Below are positions 6,305 to 9,953 of a stretch of 9,953 nucleotides of DNA, piece by piece. The stretch comes from an uncultured Campylobacter sp. (GTDB lineage Bacteria; Campylobacterota; Campylobacteria; Campylobacterales; Campylobacteraceae): the NCBI GenBank assembly GCA_905373295.1, contig CAJPSJ010000059.1:1-9953 (forward strand), in the 5' to 3' direction. Below the pieces are notes generated by a model that saw nothing but the letters and a program-made list of their open reading frames with translations, searched no databases and was not told the origin of the DNA. Numbering within the stretch: position 1 is the first letter of the stretch; every line of letters begins with the position of its first letter. The position numbers and the translations under genes are program-made.

Positions 6305-6328
6305 TAAAAATGGGGCTGAAAGTTTAAT

Positions 6329-7753
6329 ATGGGTTATGAGAAAAGAAGCTTGGGAAGCTTTGAGGGGCGCAAAATTTATGAAATTCTGCTTAGCCTCGGA
6401 TACGATATGAAATCCGCGCAGCGCATCTGTGACAAGCATCGCGTAACCGATGCAGAGGATCAAAATTTGCATAAAAGCTCCGTCGCGCACGGAGAAATTT
6501 TTTTGATCGATTACAAATGCGAGCCGCGCGGACTGAAGCCGATCTTTGAGTGCGATGCGTTTGCGGCATTTGACAAGCCGAGTGGAATTTTAAGCCATCC
6601 GAGCGGGCGCAACTCGCCTTATAATATGTATGACGAGATCTGGTCGCTATACGGGCAGGACGCGTGCGTGGCGCATAGGCTTGATTTAGAAACCAGCGGA
6701 ATTCTTATTGTCGCCAAGGATAAAGACGCGGCGCGCGAGCTTAAAGAGTGCTTCGAACAGCGTAGGGTGATGAAAAGCTATCTAGCGCTCGTGCAAGGGG
6801 ATTTGAGAGAAGGCTTGCGAGGGGATTTGCAAGGTGCCGCTTGCAATGGCGAGATAGAGGATTGCTATGCGCTAGGCTCGGATGAAATTTGCGGATCAAA
6901 ATTTGCGGGCGATGCTGTGAGTTTGCCAAGTAGCATATCGGATCTGCGCGATACACTAGCTCTAAAAGGAGTAGGCGATAAATTTGGATTTAATACCTTG
7001 TCTGGTAATGTGAGTAGGGGATTATGGAGCAGCGCTCTATCTGGCGACGCGCAGGCTAAATTTGAATCTGGCGCTCCTGCTGGCGATGTTGGCAGCGGAT
7101 TTGAATTTGATGCTTTATCCTGCGGCGTGAGCGATAAGCTTAAACCCGCTATCGCGATGAGTAGCGCGGATAACGGACATAAACCTTACGCCTTATCTAT
7201 GGCTAAATCTTTGCCGGCTACTTCTACGAGCTGTGTAAATTTGAAAAAATTTGAGCCTGCAAAATACGCAAAATTTAGCGAGAAACTGAAATTTTTAAAG
7301 GATTTTGAGGGATTTGTGATCGATGCTCCGATCGCTCCTAGTGACGAGTTTGCCGATCTTAAAATTCGTATGAAAATATCGCGCGACGGCAAAGAAGCGA
7401 TCACGCTGATACACCCGCTGCGATATTTCTCGGACATAGACGCTAGCCTGATCGAGTGCTATCCGCTGACGGGTAGGCAGCATCAGATCAGGCTGCATCT
7501 ATTCGCCGCGGGCGTACCGATACTGGGAGAGCCGCTGTATGGGCTTTCGCGCGAGCAAGCGGAGCGGATATTGGATAAAAAGATGGATGAGACGGAGCGG
7601 ATCAGAACGACGGGAGCGCCTAGATTGTTACTGCACGCGAATGTAATTTGCTTTAAACTGAGCGGTGAACGATATGAGATAAAAAGCAAATTTGATGCCG
7701 CAAAAGAGTTTTATAATCTCGCGAAAATCGGTAAAATTCAAGCAACTCAATAA
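6329..7753 (+). CDS. RluA-family 23S rRNA pseudouridine synthase with large internal insert
   Basis: Converts specific uridines of ribosomal RNA to pseudouridine. It is 474 residues, against roughly 300 for usual RluA/RluD proteins. An S4-like RNA-binding segment is visible at about 12-62 (GRKIYEILLSLGYDMKSAQR). The catalytic domain starts at about 75; motif HRLDLETSGILIVAKD at 116-131 holds the catalytic Asp119. The KSYLALVQGDL strand is at 149-159. The domain resumes with GFVIDAPIAP at 328-337, GKEAITLIHPLRYF at 354-367, and LTGRQHQIRLHLFAAG plus GEPLYG at 380-405. Between 160 and 327, where relatives have only a short loop, sits a Gly/Ser/Ala/Asp-rich insert. Part of it (211-274) is five degenerate 13-residue repeats. 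All catalytic motifs are intact, so the enzyme is probably active. The ribosome-binding site is weak (GAAAG). In C. jejuni a synthase gene is likewise divergent from purB, as I recall, supporting orthology. The modified position is not assigned. Confidence 0.9.
   Translation: MGYEKRSLGSFEGRKIYEILLSLGYDMKSAQRICDKHRVTDAEDQNLHKSSVAHGEIFLIDYKCEPRGLKPIFECDAFAAFDKPSGILSHPSGRNSPYNMYDEIWSLYGQDACVAHRLDLETSGILIVAKDKDAARELKECFEQRRVMKSYLALVQGDLREGLRGDLQGAACNGEIEDCYALGSDEICGSKFAGDAVSLPSSISDLRDTLALKGVGDKFGFNTLSGNVSRGLWSSALSGDAQAKFESGAPAGDVGSGFEFDALSCGVSDKLKPAIAMSSADNGHKPYALSMAKSLPATSTSCVNLKKFEPAKYAKFSEKLKFLKDFEGFVIDAPIAPSDEFADLKIRMKISRDGKEAITLIHPLRYFSDIDASLIECYPLTGRQHQIRLHLFAAGVPILGEPLYGLSREQAERILDKKMDETERIRTTGAPRLLLHANVICFKLSGERYEIKSKFDAAKEFYNLAKIGKIQATQ
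6959..7150 (+). repeat. Degenerate 39-bp tandem repeats inside the pseudouridine synthase gene
   Basis: Five in-frame units at 6959-6994 (36 bp), 6995-7033, 7034-7072, 7073-7111 and 7112-7150. They encode ALKGVGDKFGFN, TLSGNVSRGLWSS, ALSGDAQAKFESG, APAGDVGSGFEFD and ALSCGVSDKLKPA. The shared pattern is roughly A-L-x-G-x-V-x-x-K-F-x-x-x. A possible older unit (ALGSDEICGSKFAGD, residues 181-195) lies upstream. Confidence 0.65.
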
Positions 7754-7900
7754 AATTTTAAAGCGGCGACGATTATTTTTATGATCAGGATTTTGCTTTT
7801 GCTGGTTTTTATAAAATTTTGTGCTTACAACGGCATTAATTTATTAATTTCTCATCTATAGTTATTTGAAAATTTTAAGATGATTTTATTTTGCGATGGC

Positions 7901-7906
7901 TATAAT
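7901..7906 (+). promoter_or_regulatory. -10 box for the nuclease-like orphan gene
   Basis: Perfect TATAAT preceded by T-rich DNA (GATTTTATTTTGCG). Transcript start near 7913, leaving about 34 bases before the ATG at 7947. Confidence 0.55.
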
Positions 7907-7946
7907 TCATAATCAGAATATTAGTAATTGTGAATAAAGGATGAAA

Positions 7947-8579
7947 ATGTTGTGGTGGGAAAAAACAGTCGAATATTATTTTGTAAGGCAGTGTTTGTTG
8001 GATATCGATATAGCTCCACTTGATGGTGATATAGAAAAAATAGGTGATGCTTTAACTCATAACAATGGGAAGTTTTTACTTATAGAGTTTAAAAGGGCAT
8101 TCGAGAATTTATCCTCAGAAAAGAGAAAATATGCAGATTGGGAAAAAAGCGCTAAGGCCATAAAAGCATATAATTCAACTTGGCTAGACAGCGGGTTTCA
8201 TATATTTATTTTCGGTAGCGAAAATTACGGTACATTTGAGCTCAGAGCGCATAAATATTGGGTGCTTCAAGATAAGTTGGGTGGCAGTATAAAAGATTTT
8301 AAATCTGGTGTTGATTCTTTTAAAAAATACAATCAAGAACATGGAATATTTAAAAAAGAATTTGACGAATACGCTAATTTTCTATTTAAGCAAAAGGGCG
8401 AGGCGGGAAGCTCTGTTAATTTAGAAAGCTCGGCATTGATAGCAAGCATAGGGAGCAAAACGGTAGTTGCTTCTTTTGGGGAATATTGCAAGAGGGTGCT
8501 TCATCTGGAGAATAGTAAAAAACAAGAGCGTACAATAGAGATAACACCACCAAGCAGAGGTATGGGCTTTGGGCTATAA
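7947..8579 (+). CDS. Uncharacterised protein with PD-(D/E)XK nuclease-like motif
   Basis: I do not recognise a named family. The 210-residue product has a helix with acidic residues at its N-terminus (WWEKTVEYYF, 3-12), then IGDAL (32-36, Asp34), and a strand ending in LLIEFKR (44-50, Glu47 and Lys49). This D...ExK spacing after a helix with a Glu is the layout of PD-(D/E)XK nuclease cores. The rest is mixed helix and strand, with FHIFIFGSE at about 86-94 a probable core strand. The C-terminal tail is polar and Gly-rich (PSRGMGFGL). There is no signal peptide or membrane segment, so it is probably cytoplasmic. I chose the ATG at 7947 over that at 7941 because AAAGG (7936-7940) lies 6 bases before it but abuts the other. 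The gene is visibly more AT-rich than purB and stands alone, suggesting acquisition. A defence, restriction or repair role is possible but unproven; the motif could also be structural only. Confidence 0.75.
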   Translation: MLWWEKTVEYYFVRQCLLDIDIAPLDGDIEKIGDALTHNNGKFLLIEFKRAFENLSSEKRKYADWEKSAKAIKAYNSTWLDSGFHIFIFGSENYGTFELRAHKYWVLQDKLGGSIKDFKSGVDSFKKYNQEHGIFKKEFDEYANFLFKQKGEAGSSVNLESSALIASIGSKTVVASFGEYCKRVLHLENSKKQERTIEITPPSRGMGFGL

Positions 8580-8791
8580 TTATTCTTTAGTATCTATAGT
8601 ATAAAAACTTGAAAGACAGAGGGAGAGGTAAGAACTGTGGATTGTTTTATTTATTTGTTTTGGTTTGGTATGTAATATAGAAGTTGAATGGCGACATATA
8701 TATTGTAAGCGCGAAACTTTCTAAACAGCAAAGAGAAATGCTATATTCCTTGTTGTATCGATAAAATTCTATATCTATTTATTTGTGCGAT

Positions 8792-8797
8792 TATAAT
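8792..8797 (+). promoter_or_regulatory. Possible orphan -10 box
   Basis: TATAAT after a T-rich stretch (ATTTATTTGTGCGAT). Because the site is the palindrome TATAATTATA, it could act on either strand. No established gene follows. Confidence 0.3.
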
Positions 8798-8846
8798 TAT
8801 AGATTAGTATGAAATTCGATCGATAAAATTTGCGTGAGATTGAGCT

Positions 8847-8918
8847 ATGACATCTAATTTTTATTATTTCGACTTCTTGCGTTTGTATATTGTAAAAACA
8901 ATAAAGAAAAATGCGTAA
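8847..8918 (+). CDS. Possible 23-residue peptide
   Basis: ORF MTSNFYYFDFLRLYIVKTIK plus three residues, with an aromatic, hydrophobic middle and a basic tail, about 40 bases downstream of a possible promoter. There is only a weak purine stretch before the ATG. This could equally be chance in AT-rich DNA. Confidence 0.15.
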   Translation: MTSNFYYFDFLRLYIVKTIKKNA

Positions 8919-8979
8919 AATTTAGCCTAAAAGTAACTATAAAAATTTGTTTTATGCTTTAAAATTTGGTTTATTTTAT

Positions 8980-9877
8980 TCAAATAGCCATAAACGCTAC
9001 TTCCGCTTCACCGATATTTATGACCTTGCCTTTGCGCGTCATAATGTCCAAATCGTGCTCCATATTCCACGAGTAGCTAAACTCAAAGCCGATTTTGCGT
9101 CGTCTATGATATAGATATTTTACAGCTCCAATAGTTCGCTAAGCTCCTGTGGCGTGCTGATGCCTGGCATGAAATCGCTTTTCGTCTCGCTCAGATAGTC
9201 GTAAATTTTCTGCCATTTCGGGTAGTTTTTTAAAATTTCAGCTAAGATGCCCGTTAAAATTTCTTCCTGATTTTGCTTTAGAAACTCTAGCGTGTCCGAT
9301 TGTGCCTGGCTAGGCTCATCCGTCTCCTCGCCGTTTTCATCTAAAAACGCGCAGCGAAACTCGCCCTCTTGCTCTAAAGCTTTACCGAAATACTCCAGTC
9401 GCAGCGGAAAGCTTAAGTCCTCGTATTCCTCATCTTCAAATTTAGACAAAATTTTAGGCTCCGCAAGATGTGCATTAAAAAACTCCGCGACCTTTGGGCT
9501 GCGGATGAAAAGATACTCCTCATTCGCTTCGTAACTTTTGCACAAAAATTTAAGCGCCTCCTGCTCTGCGCCGCGCTCCAAGCAGCATTCGCCTTTATAA
9601 TAATCGCTCACGTAGGGCGGATTTTCATTACTTCTGGCGTGCTTGTCCATCTCGCCTAGCCAGCGCAGCATATTTGGGGCGTCCGCGTCCATTTGTACTC
9701 ATTTACCATGCGCGCTGCGTAGATGTATGAGTCGTAGACGCGGTATTTCTCATCGTCCGCCTCCACCCATTTTGCCTCGATAAAGCGGATAATTTCTGCC
9801 TTTGTAATCTTGGATTTTTTAAGCAGCGATCTGTCTAAGAAAACGCCGATCTCGTCCATTATTTTTTGCGCATCCAT
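8980..9877 (-). pseudogene. Broken gene for a protein with a DUF6985-like C-terminal domain
   Basis: One protein of about 295 residues is spread over three frames. Piece 1 (from the ATG at 9875-9877, with GGAG 5 bases upstream) reads MDAQKIMDEIGVF... to ...YIYAARMVNEYK. The frame then breaks near 9680-9692, next to a GGACGC tandem duplication. Piece 2 resumes DAPNMLRWLGEMDKH and continues through a helical, repeat-like part (YYKGECCLERGAEQEALKF) into an acidic segment, then stops at TAA 9120-9122. The same frame continues NIYIIDDAK, as expected of an unbroken protein. A second break at the A4 run (9093-9096) moves it to KIGFEFSYSWNMEHDLDIM...VINIGEAEVAFMAI, ending at TGA 8980-8982. Adding one A in that run would rejoin the frames. 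The GFEF-x-x-SW-x-x-EHDL and GKV-x-x-IG-x-AEVAF patterns resemble DUF6985 C-termini as I remember them. Function is unknown; the N-terminal half may be a TPR-like helical repeat. Confidence 0.75.
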
Positions 9878-9911
9878 TGCTACTCCGTTATAAATTTTAG
9901 GCTCAAGATAA

Positions 9912-9939
9912 GTTAAAAACTTTCAAAGGAGTTTTTAAC
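9912..9939. repeat. Perfect 10-bp inverted repeat at the right edge
   Basis: GTTAAAAACT (9912-9921) and AGTTTTTAAC (9930-9939) with loop TTCAAAGG. A purine-rich AAAGGAG (9925-9931) straddles the loop and stem, and an ATG follows 2 bases after the stem. It may be a translational-control hairpin or an operator between divergent genes. Confidence 0.6.
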
Positions 9940-9940
9940 T

Positions 9941-9953
9941 ATGATCCTGCCGA
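9941..9953 (+). CDS. Possible start of a rightward gene, cut by window edge
   Basis: ATG at 9941 with AAAGGAG 9 bases upstream, followed by codons for Ile-Leu-Pro before the window ends. Only the ribosome-binding site supports it; no product can be named. It would be divergent from the broken gene at 8980-9877. Confidence 0.35.

Larger units (their letters stand above)
8580..8979. other. AT-rich gene-free stretch
   Basis: No convincing gene on either strand. It contains a TATAAT palindrome (TATAATTATA, 8792-8801), two copies of TCGATAAAATT (8758-8768 and 8820-8830) on either side of it, a small hairpin TATTGT-AAAA-ACAATA (8888-8903), and a few very short ORFs, the longest noted having 23 codons at 8847. 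No clear terminator follows the nuclease-like gene. Confidence 0.5.

Noticed and set aside
6310..6327. Five-codon ORF (MGLKV) ending just before the synthase start
   Set aside because: No ribosome-binding site and too short to distinguish from chance, although the near-overlap with the true start is curious.
6254..6490. N-terminal extension of the purB frame by about 79 residues
   Set aside because: It overlaps the divergent synthase gene and both promoters, has no recognisable sequence, and a standard PurB start with a ribosome-binding site exists at 6253.
8638..8676. 12-codon hydrophobic ORF starting at GTG behind AGAGG
   Set aside because: Too short and poorly spaced; no promoter evidence beyond AT-rich DNA.
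1..9953. tRNA, rRNA, CRISPR array, insertion sequence or prophage genes
   Set aside because: Looked for by eye on both strands; no cloverleaf, regularly spaced repeats or transposase/integrase motifs were found.

Overview
The window looks like chromosome of a Campylobacter-type epsilonproteobacterium, most likely one of the moderate-GC oral or gut species (C. gracilis, C. rectus and C. showae are candidates; this is inference). The reasons are the pervasive AAATTT/TAAAATTT spacers, TATAAT -10 boxes with T-rich DNA instead of a clear -35 box, and a divergent purB/pseudouridine-synthase pair that, as I recall, is also adjacent in C. jejuni (Cj0023/Cj0022c).

Layout. 1-1231 (minus): two adjacent polar-amino-acid ABC transporter permeases, the second cut by the left edge; the ATPase and binding protein are not in view. 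1398-2870 (minus): a DASS/SLC13 dicarboxylate-type transporter. 3379-4011 (plus): a small secreted outer-membrane beta-barrel protein with a GTG start, a long leader and a strong terminator. 4069-4899: a gene-free spacer with several hairpins and a promoter-to-terminator interval that could be a small RNA. 4922-6253 (minus): purB, adenylosuccinate lyase. 6329-7753 (plus): an RluA-family pseudouridine synthase whose catalytic domain carries a large in-frame insert built partly from degenerate 39-bp repeats. The promoters of these two genes overlap. 7947-8579 (plus): an AT-rich orphan gene with a PD-(D/E)XK nuclease-like motif, followed by an AT-rich gene-free stretch. 8980-9877 (minus): a broken gene with a DUF6985-like C-terminus, interrupted by two frameshifts and one nonsense codon. 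At the right edge a ribosome-binding site and ATG inside/after a perfect hairpin suggest the start of a rightward gene.

Functionally this is mostly core metabolism and transport: amino-acid import, carboxylate uptake, purine synthesis and RNA modification. It is interrupted by an accessory-looking AT-rich segment (about 7750-9000) that holds the nuclease-like orphan and abuts the decaying gene. No tRNA, rRNA, CRISPR array, transposase or intact insertion sequence was seen. The most interesting items are the repeat-bearing insert in the pseudouridine synthase, the nuclease-like orphan, the three-lesion pseudogene, and the hairpin-rich spacer at 4180-4783.
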